Shown here: piece by piece, positions 37,598 to 46,298 of the stretch
How positions within the stretch are numbered: position 1 is the stretch's first letter
How the letters are laid out: each line of letters begins with the position of its first letter
Assembly (NCBI RefSeq): GCF_026624755.1
Contig: NZ_JAPMXC010000005.1
Coordinates: 161,895-225,894, forward strand
From: Robbsia betulipollinis
GTDB taxonomy: Bacteria; Pseudomonadota; Gammaproteobacteria; Burkholderiales; Burkholderiaceae
Reading direction: 5' to 3'
DNA length: 64,000 nt
Notes under the pieces: model-generated
The model's input: the letters and a program-made list of their open reading frames with translations, nothing else
Databases searched by the model: none
Told to the model about the DNA's origin: nothing
Program-made: the position numbers and the translations under genes

Positions 37598-38410
37598 TCA
37601 CCAGGATGTGACGACCGCGCCCTGGAAGGTCTTCTCGGCGAACGCCTTGACCTCGGGCGAATGGTAGGCCTTGACCAGCGTCGCGACCCACGGCTTCGCG
37701 CGGTCCTGTTCGCGCACCACCAGCACATTGGTGTACGGGCCGTTCGGCGGATCGATGGCGATCGCGTCGCGCCGCGGCGACAACCCCGCCTGCAACGCGA
37801 AATTGGTGTTGATCGCGGCAATGTCCACGTCATCCAGCGCATGCGGAATCTGCGCGGCGTCCAGTTCGACGAATTTCAGCTTGCGCGGGTTGTCCACCAC
37901 ATCCAGCGACGTTGCCTTCAGCCCGGCATCCGGACGCAGCGTGATCAGCTTCGCCTTCTGCAGCAGCAAATAGGCGCGTCCGCCGTTGGTCGGATCGTTC
38001 GGCACGGCCACCCGGGCGCCGGCCTTCAACTCGGCCAGGGATTTCACTTTCTTCGAATAGATGCCCATCGGAAAGTTGATGGTCTGCGCGACGCTCACCA
38101 GCTTGTAGCCGCGGTCCTTGACCTGCGCATCGAGATAGGGCTGATGCTGATAGCTGTTGGCGTCGAGGTCGCCGCCGGCAAGCGCCGCGTTCGGCTGGAC
38201 GTAGTCGCTGAACTCGATGATCTTGATGTTCAGCCCGTCTCGCGCGGCGACTTTCTTCACTTCCTCCATCACCTGCGCATGGGGTCCCGCGGTCACGCCC
38301 ACACGGATCGTCTGCTCGGCGTGGGCGGCGCCCGCGAACAGCGCGACCGAACTCATGGCAACGGCCCCGCCCAGCGTGGCGAGGCGGTGAAAGAATGATC
38401 GACGTTGCAT
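37598..38410 (-). CDS. metQ: Methionine ABC transporter substrate-binding protein
   Basis: The 270-residue product matches the MetQ/NlpA family: 'TIRVGVTAGPHAQVMEEVKKVAARDGLNIKIIEFSDYVQPNAALAGGDLDANSYQHQPYL' and 'GARVAVPNDPTNGGRAYLLLQKAKLI'. The signal peptide 'MQRRSFFHRLATLGGAVAMSSVALFAGAAHA' ends in an ordinary AHA cleavage site and has no lipobox cysteine, so this MetQ should be a free periplasmic protein. The RRSFF start also resembles a twin-arginine motif. It is the last gene of the metN-metI-metQ operon, 9 bp after metI. Confidence 0.94.
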   Translation of the reverse strand: MQRRSFFHRLATLGGAVAMSSVALFAGAAHAEQTIRVGVTAGPHAQVMEEVKKVAARDGLNIKIIEFSDYVQPNAALAGGDLDANSYQHQPYLDAQVKDRGYKLVSVAQTINFPMGIYSKKVKSLAELKAGARVAVPNDPTNGGRAYLLLQKAKLITLRPDAGLKATSLDVVDNPRKLKFVELDAAQIPHALDDVDIAAINTNFALQAGLSPRRDAIAIDPPNGPYTNVLVVREQDRAKPWVATLVKAYHSPEVKAFAEKTFQGAVVTSW

Positions 38411-38419
38411 TGTGGTTCC

Positions 38420-39082
38420 TTATTTGTGACTCAAACGGCGTACCAGCAGGTCGCCCAGCGACTGCACGGCCTGCACGAAAACGATCAGGATCAGCACCAC
38501 CACGAGCATCACCTCCGGCAGAAAGCGCTGATAGCCATAGCGGATGCCGAGGTCGCCCAGTCCGCCCCCGCCGATGGCGCCGGCCATCGCCGAATAGCCG
38601 ACCAGGCTGACGAAGGTGATCGTCAACCCCGCGATGATGCCGGGCAGCGCCTCGGGCAGCAGGACCTTGAGCACGATCTGCCCGGTGGTCGCGCCCATCG
38701 ACTGCGCCGCCTCGATCAAGCCGCGGTCGACCTCGCGCAGCGCCGTCTCGACCAGGCGCGCGACGAAGGGCGCGGCGGCGATCGTCAGCGGCACGACCGC
38801 CGCCGCGGTGCCGATCGACGACCCCACGAGCAGGCGCGTGAACGGAATCACCGCGACCAGCAGGATGATGAAAGGGGTACTGCGCACCGCATTGACGACG
38901 ATGCCGAGCGTGCCGTACACCACCCGGTTCGGCAGCACGCCCTGCCGGTCGGTCAGATACAGCACGATGCCCAGCGGGATGCCGGCGGCCGCGCCGATCA
39001 GGCCGGAAATGCCGACCATGATCAGGGTCTCCCAGAACGAGGAGAGGAACAGGTCTGTCATCTGGCTGGACATGCTAAACAT
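38420..39082 (-). CDS. metI: Methionine ABC transporter permease
   Basis: The 220-residue permease has about five membrane helices and the '[33 protein letters not shown]' cytoplasmic EAA loop that contacts MetN. The opening '[35 protein letters not shown]' is typical of MetI. Its start overlaps the metN stop by 8 bp. Confidence 0.96.
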   Translation of the reverse strand: MFSMSSQMTDLFLSSFWETLIMVGISGLIGAAAGIPLGIVLYLTDRQGVLPNRVVYGTLGIVVNAVRSTPFIILLVAVIPFTRLLVGSSIGTAAAVVPLTIAAAPFVARLVETALREVDRGLIEAAQSMGATTGQIVLKVLLPEALPGIIAGLTITFVSLVGYSAMAGAIGGGGLGDLGIRYGYQRFLPEVMLVVVLILIVFVQAVQSLGDLLVRRLSHK

Positions 39083-40106
39083 GAGACAACTCCTCGACGA
39101 TCACGCCGCGCTCGCGCAGCGATGTCATGGCCTCGGCGACCGTGCCCGGCGCGCCGCTCGCGAGCACGGCGAGCGAACCGAACGCCTGCCCCTGGATTTC
39201 GTCGACCTGCCCGTGCAGGATCGAGATGTCGATCGCGAAGCGCCGGATCGTCTCCGAGATCACCGGATCGCCCACGCCGTCACCGGTAAACGCGAGCCGG
39301 AACAGGTGGTCCCGTCCGGCCACCAGCCGTTCGCCGATGCGCGCCTTGAGCGCCGGCGGCAGCTCGTTGGCGATGACGTCGCCGATCATCGAGCGCGTCA
39401 CCTCGTGGCGCGGTTGCAGGAACACGTCGATGACGCGCCCGGTCTCGACCAGCCGGCCGGCTTCGAGCACCGCCACGCGGTCGCAGATCTGCTTGATCAC
39501 TTCCATCTGATGGGTGATCAACACGACGGTCAGACCCAGTTCGCGATTGATCTGCTTGAGCAGATCGAGAATCGAGCGCGTGGTCTCGGGGTCCAGCGCG
39601 GAGGTCGCCTCGTCGGACAGCAGCACCTTGGGACGGGTCGCGAGCGCACGGGCGATGCCGACGCGCTGCTTCTGCCCGCCGCTGATCTGCGCCGGGTAGC
39701 GGTCGCGCTGCGCGCCGAGGCCGACGAGATCGAGAATGGGCGCCACGGTCTTCTCGATCTGCGCCTTCGACATGCCGGCCAGTTCCAGCGGCAACGCGAT
39801 GTTGCCGAAGACCGTGCGCGAGGACAGCAGATTGAAATGCTGGAAGATCATGCCGATCTCGCGTCGCGCGCCGCGCAGCGCGTCGGCCCTGAGGGTGGTC
39901 AGCTCGCGGCCGGCGACGCTGACGCTGCCCTCCGACGGCCGGGTCAGCAGATTGATGGTGCGCACCAGCGTGCTCTTGCCCGCACCGCTGCGGCCGATGA
40001 TGCCGAACACTTCACCCGCGGCGATCGACAGATTGACGGCGTGCAGCGCATCGATCGGCCCGCGCGGACCGTCGAAGCGCTGCGTGATATTTTTAAGTTC
40101 GATCAT
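39075..40106 (-). CDS. metN: Methionine ABC transporter ATP-binding protein
   Basis: The 343-residue ATPase has Walker A 'GRSGAGKST', Q-loop '[12 protein letters not shown]', signature '[15 protein letters not shown]' and Walker B '[12 protein letters not shown]'. A C-terminal NIL domain (about 265-343, '[24 protein letters not shown]') senses cytoplasmic methionine and inhibits transport. I chose ATG 40106 ([11 protein letters not shown]); upstream in-frame codons encode no conserved residues. It is first in the operon. I see no known methionine riboswitch in the 184 bp upstream. Confidence 0.96.
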   Translation of the reverse strand: MIELKNITQRFDGPRGPIDALHAVNLSIAAGEVFGIIGRSGAGKSTLVRTINLLTRPSEGSVSVAGRELTTLRADALRGARREIGMIFQHFNLLSSRTVFGNIALPLELAGMSKAQIEKTVAPILDLVGLGAQRDRYPAQISGGQKQRVGIARALATRPKVLLSDEATSALDPETTRSILDLLKQINRELGLTVVLITHQMEVIKQICDRVAVLEAGRLVETGRVIDVFLQPRHEVTRSMIGDVIANELPPALKARIGERLVAGRDHLFRLAFTGDGVGDPVISETIRRFAIDISILHGQVDEIQGQAFGSLAVLASGAPGTVAEAMTSLRERGVIVEELSHV

Positions 40107-40290
40107 TGCTGACAAAGCGGAGCCGGGCCGGGCGTCGGCGCGCCGAACCGGCGCGGTTCGATGCGGGGACGTCCGGTCGTCGGCCACCAGGGTTCCTCCG
40201 GGAAGACCCGCATTCTACCGCGTGGCCTCGAGCGGGGTCAGAACCGTTGGCGATTCGCTTATAGCCAAAAAATCTGTGGTCGGGGAGCGT

Positions 40291-41214
40291 TCAGAGATCC
40301 GCCAGTTCCCGCACATGCGCGACGACGCTGCGGCCCAGCGCCGAGAGCGCATAGCCTCCCTCCAGGCAACTGACGATGCGCCCCTGCGCCGAATGCGCGG
40401 CCACTTCGCGAATACAGCGCGTCAGCCAGGCGAAATCCGCCTCGACCAGGCCGAGGTTGCCCAGGTCGTCGTCGCGATGGGCGTCGAAACCCGCGGAAAT
40501 GAAGATCATCTGCGGCGCGAACGCCCGCAGCCGCGGCAGCCATTCGCGCGTGACCGCCTCGCGCATCGCCGCGCCATCGGACCGCGCGGCCAGCGGCACA
40601 TTGAGCATGTTCGGCGCCAGCGGCGGCACGCCGGAAAACGGGTAGAACGGATGCTGGAAGAATCCGCACATCAGCACGCGCGGGTCGCCGGCCAGGATGG
40701 CCTCGGTGCCGTTGCCGTGATGCACGTCGAAATCGATGACGGCGACGCGCGCCAGATGCCGCGCCTCGAGCGCGTGCAGCGCCGCCACCGCGACATTGTT
40801 GAACAGGCAGAAGCCCATCGCCTGCTCGCGCAGCGCGTGGTGTCCGGGCGGGCGCACGCAGCAGAACGCATTGTCGAGATGACCGTCGATCACCGCGTCG
40901 GTGGCGGCCAGCGCGGCGCCCGCCGCACGCAGCGCCGCATTCCAGGAGTGCGGCCCGACGAAGGTGTCGGCGTCGATCTCGGCCTGCCCGGTGGCGGGCA
41001 CGCAGGCGCGCATCGCCGCCACGTGGGCGGCCGAATGGGCACGCAGCAGCGCCGTCTCGCTCGCGAGCGGCGCCGTTTCGCGCTGCAGCGCGATATCGAT
41101 CCGGCTGCCGATCAATTGATCCTCGATTGCCTGCAGGCGCGCCGCCCGCTCGGGGTGCCCGTCGCCCGTATCGTGCAGCAGACAATCCGGGTGGGTGTAG
41201 AAGCCTGTGGCCAT
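40291..41214 (-). CDS. Histone deacetylase-fold amidohydrolase
   Basis: The 307-residue protein has the zinc-dependent arginase/deacetylase fold: 'TGDGHPERAARLQAIEDQL', 'FCCVRPPGHHALREQAMGFCLFNNVAVAA' with the catalytic His pair, 'VAVIDFDVHHGNGT' and 'FISAGFDAHRDD' with zinc-binding Asp and His, and 'SCLEGGYAL'. Bacterial members deacetylate polyamines, acetoin-related compounds or proteins; the substrate here is not known. It is divergent from mltB, 114 bp apart. Confidence 0.92.
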   Translation of the reverse strand: MATGFYTHPDCLLHDTGDGHPERAARLQAIEDQLIGSRIDIALQRETAPLASETALLRAHSAAHVAAMRACVPATGQAEIDADTFVGPHSWNAALRAAGAALAATDAVIDGHLDNAFCCVRPPGHHALREQAMGFCLFNNVAVAALHALEARHLARVAVIDFDVHHGNGTEAILAGDPRVLMCGFFQHPFYPFSGVPPLAPNMLNVPLAARSDGAAMREAVTREWLPRLRAFAPQMIFISAGFDAHRDDDLGNLGLVEADFAWLTRCIREVAAHSAQGRIVSCLEGGYALSALGRSVVAHVRELADL

Positions 41215-41299
41215 CGCATTTGCGCCTGTCGCGGAGAGCGCGTCTTCGGCGCCCCCGATGGGTGTGCGGCGGTGTCAGGGAATGCACCGCAGCGTCGGT

Positions 41300-41305
41300 T
41301 ATACT
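41300..41305 (+). promoter_or_regulatory. -10 box (TATACT) upstream of mltB
   Basis: TATACT lies 23 bp before the first mltB ATG, which would leave only a very short leader of roughly 17 nt. No Shine-Dalgarno sequence is visible in that leader. The -35 is unclear. Confidence 0.45.
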
Positions 41306-41328
41306 GCCACACAACACTGCATCGATAA

Positions 41329-42558
41329 ATGACCATGACCTTGACGCGTTACCAGGCGTTTCGGGTTCGAGCACGCGCTGCGGTCCGTCCGATTTCCGCG
41401 CTCGCCGTCCCCTCGGGATTCGCCGCCCTGCGCACTGCCGCCCGTCTGCCCTCGTGTGTGCCCCTGTGTGTGCCCCTTCTCGCCGCGCTGGCCGGCTTCT
41501 CGCCGTGGCTCCATGCGCAAGGCGCGCCGGAGGCGGCCACCGCTCCCGGTCAGGTCTTCGAGGAAGAGATCGTGCCGCAGCGTTATGCGAACAACGCCGC
41601 GGTCAATGCATTTATCGACGATCTCGTCGCCCGTTACGACTTCGACGGCGCCACGCTGCACGCGATCTTCAACCAGGTCAGCTATTCGGCGAGTGCCGTG
41701 AAGCTGGTGACGCCCTCGCCGAACCCCTCGATCAAGAACTGGCGGGTCTACCAGAACCGTTTCATCGAACCGATCCGGATCAATGGCGGCGTGAAGTTCT
41801 GGCGCGCGAACCAGGTCTGGCTGGACCGCGCGAGCGCCACGTACGGCGTGCCGCCCGAGATTATCGTCGCGATCGTCGGCGTGGAGACGCTGTACGGCAA
41901 GTACATGGGGAACTTTCGCATCCTCGACGCGCTGACGACGCTGGCCTTCGATTATCCGGATACGCCGAACCGGGACGCGCGCCAGCAGCTGTTCCGCAAG
42001 AACCTCGAGGATTTCCTGGTCTGGACGCACACGGCGAACATGGACCCGACCACGGTCAAGGGCTCCTACGCCGGCGCGATCGGCATTCCGCAATTCATGC
42101 CGTCGAGCATCCTGAAATACGCGGTCGATTTCGACGGGAATCAGGCGGTCGATCTGCGCAACAGCGCGCCCGACGCGATCGGCAGCGTCGCGAATTTCCT
42201 GAAAAAAAGCGGCTGGGAACCGGGTCGCCCCGTGATGTGGCAGATCGCCCCGGACGTCGGCAGCCAGGGTATCGCGCAGGCCGCGGCCGACGGCAAGCGC
42301 GAACCGCACTGGTCGCTCGACCAGTTGCTGAAAGCCGGGATGCTGCTCAACGAGCCCGGTGTCGACGCCGACAGCGAGCGCGGCACGCCGGTAGCGGTCG
42401 TCGACCTGCCCACGCCGGGCCAGCCGACGCAATTCCAGCTTGGCCTGCAGAATTTCTACGCGCTGACGGAATACAACCACAGCTTTTTCTACGCGACTTC
42501 GGTCTATCAGCTTGCCCAGGCGATCAAGGCGAAGATGCAGGCCGGCGACGGGTCCTGA
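41329..42558 (+). CDS. mltB: Membrane-bound lytic murein transglycosylase B
   Basis: The 409-residue enzyme cleaves peptidoglycan to anhydromuropeptides. The catalytic glutamate is E186 in 'IIVAIVGVETLYGKYMGNFRI', and 'GSYAGAIGIPQFMPSSILKYAVDFDGNQAVDL' is the MltB/SLT-3 signature. An N-terminal signal segment (about 40-64, 'LPSCVPLCVPLLAALAGFSPWLHAQGA') follows a long basic leader. It contains cysteines, but no clear lipobox, so membrane anchoring is uncertain. ATG 41335 is an alternative start. It converges with cysM. Confidence 0.94.
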   Translation: MTMTLTRYQAFRVRARAAVRPISALAVPSGFAALRTAARLPSCVPLCVPLLAALAGFSPWLHAQGAPEAATAPGQVFEEEIVPQRYANNAAVNAFIDDLVARYDFDGATLHAIFNQVSYSASAVKLVTPSPNPSIKNWRVYQNRFIEPIRINGGVKFWRANQVWLDRASATYGVPPEIIVAIVGVETLYGKYMGNFRILDALTTLAFDYPDTPNRDARQQLFRKNLEDFLVWTHTANMDPTTVKGSYAGAIGIPQFMPSSILKYAVDFDGNQAVDLRNSAPDAIGSVANFLKKSGWEPGRPVMWQIAPDVGSQGIAQAAADGKREPHWSLDQLLKAGMLLNEPGVDADSERGTPVAVVDLPTPGQPTQFQLGLQNFYALTEYNHSFFYATSVYQLAQAIKAKMQAGDGS

Positions 42559-42696
42559 GAAGCGCGTTTCCCGGAACGCGGGACGGAACGCGTGCCGGGC
42601 CAGGCGCGCGGTGTCCTACCGGGCGATCTCGGTCAGGCGGTCCTGTCCCGCGCCCTGTCCACGACGCGGGCAAGGCGCCGGCGCGACCCCATGGCT

Positions 42697-43599
42697 TCAG
42701 GCCGGAAACACACCGGTCGACAGATACCGGTCGCCCCGGTCGCAGGCGATGAAAACGATCGTCGCATTCTCGACCTCGCGCGCGATGCGCAGCGCGATGG
42801 CGGCCGCGCCCCCCGACGACACGCCGGCGAAAATGCCCTCGGCCGTGGCGAGCTTGCGCATCGTGGTCTCCGCGTCCCCCTGCGATACCGACTCCGTGCG
42901 GTCGACGCGATGCGCGTCGAAGATCTTCGGCAGATAGGCTTCGGGCCATTTGCGGATGCCGGGAATGCGCGCGCCCTCGGCGGGCTGCGCACCGACGATC
43001 TGGATGTCCGGATTCTTTTCCTTCAGGAACAGCGACGTACCCATGATCGTACCGGTGGTGCCCATCGACGACACGAAGTGGGTGATCTGGCCGTCGGTGT
43101 CGCGCCAGATCTCCGGGCCCGTACTCTCGTAGTGCGCGAGCGGATTGTCGGGATTGGCGAACTGGTCGAGGATCACTCCGGCGCCATCGCGCTGCATGTT
43201 TTCCGCCAGATCACGCGCGTACTCCATCCCGCCCTTTACCGGGGTCAGCACGATCTCCGCGCCATAGGCCGCCATGCTTTGCCGGCGCTCGATCGACAGA
43301 TCCTCGGGCATGATCAGCACCATCTTGTAGCCGCGTATCGCGGCCGCCATCGCCAGCGCGATGCCCGTGTTGCCGCTGGTCGCCTCGATCAGCTTGTCGC
43401 CGGGCTTGATGCGGCCCCGCTCCTCCGCCTTCTTGATCATCGACAAGGCGGGCCGATCCTTGACGGAACCGGCCGGATTGTTACCCTCCAGCTTGGCCAG
43501 CACGACGTTGTTGCGCTCACGGATATCGTCGTCGACGAGACGAACGAGCTGGACGAGCGGCGTGTTGCCGATCGTGTCTTCGATGGTTTGATATTTCAT
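42697..43599 (-). CDS. cysM: Cysteine synthase B
   Basis: The 300-residue PLP enzyme makes cysteine from O-acetylserine and sulfide or thiosulfate. The PLP lysine is K47 in 'LEGNNPAGSVKDRPAL', with 'ATSGNTGIALAMAAAIRGYKMVLIMPEDLSIERRQSMAAYGAEI' and 'GAQPAEGARIPGIRKWPEAYLP' marking CysM rather than CysK. ATG 43599 (MKYQTIEDTIGNTPLVQL) is the conserved start. A TACAAT box at 43635-43640 may be its -10. Confidence 0.96.
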   Translation of the reverse strand: MKYQTIEDTIGNTPLVQLVRLVDDDIRERNNVVLAKLEGNNPAGSVKDRPALSMIKKAEERGRIKPGDKLIEATSGNTGIALAMAAAIRGYKMVLIMPEDLSIERRQSMAAYGAEIVLTPVKGGMEYARDLAENMQRDGAGVILDQFANPDNPLAHYESTGPEIWRDTDGQITHFVSSMGTTGTIMGTSLFLKEKNPDIQIVGAQPAEGARIPGIRKWPEAYLPKIFDAHRVDRTESVSQGDAETTMRKLATAEGIFAGVSSGGAAAIALRIAREVENATIVFIACDRGDRYLSTGVFPA

Positions 43600-43640
43600 G
43601 GTCGCGCCCGATTCCGAAAAGCTTCCGAGCAGGAATTGTA

Positions 43641-43672
43641 GCCCATCGGCCGCGCTGACGCGGCCGATGGGC
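43641..43672. terminator. Perfect 14-bp hairpin between comEA-like gene and cysM
   Basis: GCCCATCGGCCGCG pairs without mismatch to CGCGGCCGATGGGC across a 4-nt loop. It lies downstream of the ComEA-like gene on the minus strand and directly abuts the TACAAT box of cysM (43635-43640). No T-run follows, so termination is likely but not certain. Confidence 0.55.
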
Positions 43673-43774
43673 AAGGTGGTGGCCGGTCACCCGCGCGCTA
43701 GGCGCGTGGCCCCTGCCACCGGTCGCGTGTGTCGGCCATCAGCGTGGCCTCGGACGCCACCTCTGACGCGACCC

Positions 43775-44041
43775 TCAGAGTTTCGGCCCGAAGGTCAGAC
43801 CGCCTTCGGTGAAGCGCTTCGCCATCTTCTCGCCGATGCCACGCACCCGGGCGGCGAGGTCTTTCGCATCGGTGAAAGCGCCGTTCGCCTCCCGCTCGGC
43901 GACGATCGTCTGCGCGGTGACCGATCCGATGCCCTTGATCGACGTCAGGGCCTCCCGGTCGGCGCTATTGATGTCCACCGCGTGAGCGGCGCTCAGTGCG
44001 GCAAAGCAAAGGACTGCGGTTGCGACTACGTTTTTGAACAT
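43775..44041 (-). CDS. ComEA-like helix-hairpin-helix DNA-binding protein
   Basis: The 88-residue product has a signal peptide ('MFKNVVATAVLCFAALSAAHA') followed by a double helix-hairpin-helix ('VDINSADREALTSIKGIGSVTAQTIVAEREANGAFTDAKDLAARVRGIGEKMAKRF'). This is the short ComEA form that binds incoming double-stranded DNA in the periplasm during natural transformation. No other competence gene lies nearby. Confidence 0.92.
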   Translation of the reverse strand: MFKNVVATAVLCFAALSAAHAVDINSADREALTSIKGIGSVTAQTIVAEREANGAFTDAKDLAARVRGIGEKMAKRFTEGGLTFGPKL

Positions 44042-44170
44042 GACAGTCTCCCGATCAAGAAGGGTTACCAGTCACCGCAACATCAAGCGGCGTCTGGTGT
44101 GACCAGTCTAGGGAGACACCCGGTCGCGCAAAAGTTATCCGGACGGTCTAATCCTTATGCCGTCAGCGAT

Positions 44171-45163
44171 TCAGGCGCGGGCGGTGAGCCAATCGATATA
44201 GCGCGCCACACCTGCTTCGACGCTGAGGAAGGGCGCCTCGTAACCGGCCGCGCGCAGTGTGCCGATGTCGGCCTGCGTGAAGCACTGGTATTTGCCGCGC
44301 AGGGCGTCCGGGAACGGCACGTATTCGAGCAGGCCCGCCGCGACGAGTTCCGCGAGACCGAGCGCCGGCTCGCCCCGCTGCGCACGCAGCGTGTTGACGA
44401 CGGTACGCGCGATGTCGTTGAACGGCTGCGCGCGGCCGCTGCCGAGATTGAAAATGCCCGAGCGCTCCGGATGGTCGAGGAAGAACAGATTGACCGCCGC
44501 CACGTCCTCGACCGATACGAAGTCGCGCGTCTGCTCACCGGCCGCATAGCCGTTGTAGTCGCCGAAGAGCTTGACCCGGCCGTTCGCCCGGAATTCGTTG
44601 TAGTTGTGGAAGGCGACCGACGCCATCCGTCCCTTGTGCGACTCCCGCGCGCCGTAGACGTTGAAGTAGCGAAAGCCCGCGATCTGGCTCCGGGCCGCCG
44701 GCAGACGCTCGCGGACGATCTGGTCGAACAGGAATTTCGAATAGCCGTAGACGTTCAGCGGCCGCTCGTATTCGCGCGACTCGACGAAGACGTCCGAGCC
44801 GCCGTAGACGGCGGCGGACGACGCATACAGAAAGGCGACGCCTTGTTCGAGACAACTGTCGAGGATCGCGCGCGAATAACGGAAATTGTTTTCCATCATA
44901 TAGCGGCCGTCGCTTTCCATCGTGTCCGAACAGGCCCCCTCGTGGAACACCGCCCGGACGGCGCCGAAATCGCCCCGGGCGAAACGCGCGACGAAGTCCT
45001 CCTTGTCCAGGTAATCGCCGATGTCGCAATCCACCAGGTTGTGGAACTTCTCCGCGCGGCTCAGGTTGTCGACCGCGATGATGTCGCGCTCGCCACGCAG
45101 ATTCAGCGCCTTGACGATATTGCTGCCGATGAAGCCGGCCGCGCCGGTAACGATGATGGTCAT
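44171..45163 (-). CDS. hldD: ADP-L-glycero-D-manno-heptose 6-epimerase
   Basis: The 330-residue SDR enzyme makes the LPS inner-core heptose donor. The NADP site is '[45 protein letters not shown]', the catalytic pair is Y and K in '[12 protein letters not shown]', and '[20 protein letters not shown]' is specific for HldD. It lies 89 bp after rfaE1 on the same strand, so it follows the kinase in the same pathway; a short palindrome lies in the gap. Confidence 0.97.
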   Translation of the reverse strand: MTIIVTGAAGFIGSNIVKALNLRGERDIIAVDNLSRAEKFHNLVDCDIGDYLDKEDFVARFARGDFGAVRAVFHEGACSDTMESDGRYMMENNFRYSRAILDSCLEQGVAFLYASSAAVYGGSDVFVESREYERPLNVYGYSKFLFDQIVRERLPAARSQIAGFRYFNVYGARESHKGRMASVAFHNYNEFRANGRVKLFGDYNGYAAGEQTRDFVSVEDVAAVNLFFLDHPERSGIFNLGSGRAQPFNDIARTVVNTLRAQRGEPALGLAELVAAGLLEYVPFPDALRGKYQCFTQADIGTLRAAGYEAPFLSVEAGVARYIDWLTARA

Positions 45164-45178
45164 GATGTGCGGTTCAAA

Positions 45179-45198
45179 GCCACGGGCGCGCCCGTGGC
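45179..45198. other. 20-bp palindrome between rfaE1 and hldD
   Basis: GCCACGGGCGCGCCCGTGGC is a perfect palindrome that can form an 8-bp stem with a CGCG loop. It lies 16 bp before the hldD start codon on the minus strand. It could be a weak terminator, a protein-binding site or a processing signal between the two heptose genes. Confidence 0.7.
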
Positions 45199-45252
45199 GG
45201 CAAAAAGGCGCACGACGCGGGACGTCGGGCGGTGGAGATCAGGCGGCACGGG

Positions 45253-46275
45253 TCAGATATTGAACAACTCGTCGTAACCGAGCGTCGCGGTGCCGAGCTT
45301 GCCGACCACGATGCCGCCGGCGCGGTTCGCCAGACGCACGGCGTCGGCCAGCGACAGACCCGCGCCCAGCATCACGGCCAGCGTGGCGATGACGGTATCG
45401 CCCGCACCCGAGACGTCGTACACTTCGCGCGCCTGCGCGGGCACCGACAGCACACCGTCCGCGGTGAAGAGGCTCATACCGTCTTCCGAGCGGGTCAGCA
45501 GCAGCGCGTCGAGTCGCAGCGACGCGCGCAGCGCATCGATCTTTTCGCGCAGTTCGCCTTCGCTTGCCCAGCTCCCCACCACCTGTTGCAGTTCGGCGCG
45601 GTTCGGCGTCAGAAGCGTGGCGCCTCCGTAGCGCGACCAGTCGCTGCCCTTGGGATCGACCAGCACCGGCTTGCCGGCGTCGCGCGCCATCGCGATCATC
45701 TTGCCGACATGCGTCAGACCGCCCTTCGCGTAGTCGGACAGCAGCACGATATCGGTGGTGGGCAGCAGGGACGCGAAACGCCCGAGACAGGCAAGCAGCA
45801 CCTCGTGCGCGGGGCTGCTTTCGAAATCGATACGCAGCAATTGCTGCTGCCGCGCGAGCACGCGCAGCTTGATCGTGGTCGCGAGCGCGGCGTCGCGCTC
45901 CAGATGCGCGATGACGCGGCTTTCCTCCAGCAGGCTGACGATGCGTTCGCCCGGCTCGTCGTTGCCGACCACGCACAGCAACGAACCTTCACCGCCCAGG
46001 GCGGCGACGTTGCGCGCGACGTTGGCCGCGCCGCCGAGCCGCTCCTCGCTGCGCTGCGCGAGCACCACCGGCACCGGCGCCTCCGGAGAGATGCGATTGA
46101 CATCGCCGAACCAGTACCGGTCCAGCATGACGTCGCCGACGACCAGCACCTTCGAGCGGCCCAATACCGCCCTGTCGACCACGGACAGTGATTCCGGTGC
46201 CGCCGGAGGCGGCGCTGGCGTCGAGGATGGCAGGGAAGGCAGGGTCGCCTGCGGGATGTGGGAGTCAGGATTCAT
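45253..46275 (-). CDS. rfaE1: D-glycero-beta-D-manno-heptose-7-phosphate kinase
   Basis: The 340-residue PfkB-family kinase phosphorylates heptose 7-phosphate for LPS. Signatures are 'VLVVGDVMLDRYWFGDVNRISPEAPVPVV', 'LGGAANVARNVAALGG' and the catalytic 'VYDVSGAGDTVIATLAVML' near the C-terminus. The nucleotidyltransferase domain found fused in E. coli HldE is absent, as is usual in Burkholderia, so a separate rfaE2 must exist elsewhere. A Pro/Ser-rich leader of about 30 residues precedes the core. ATG 46275 follows lapB by 23 bp. Confidence 0.95.
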   Translation of the reverse strand: MNPDSHIPQATLPSLPSSTPAPPPAAPESLSVVDRAVLGRSKVLVVGDVMLDRYWFGDVNRISPEAPVPVVLAQRSEERLGGAANVARNVAALGGEGSLLCVVGNDEPGERIVSLLEESRVIAHLERDAALATTIKLRVLARQQQLLRIDFESSPAHEVLLACLGRFASLLPTTDIVLLSDYAKGGLTHVGKMIAMARDAGKPVLVDPKGSDWSRYGGATLLTPNRAELQQVVGSWASEGELREKIDALRASLRLDALLLTRSEDGMSLFTADGVLSVPAQAREVYDVSGAGDTVIATLAVMLGAGLSLADAVRLANRAGGIVVGKLGTATLGYDELFNI

Positions 46276-46298
46276 GATCGGGAGCTTGTCTGGCGACG

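Noticed and set aside
40107-40290. Methionine (SAM or SAH type) riboswitch before metN
   Set aside because: I looked for a conserved stem layout and found only scattered GC inverted repeats. A covariance search would be needed to decide.
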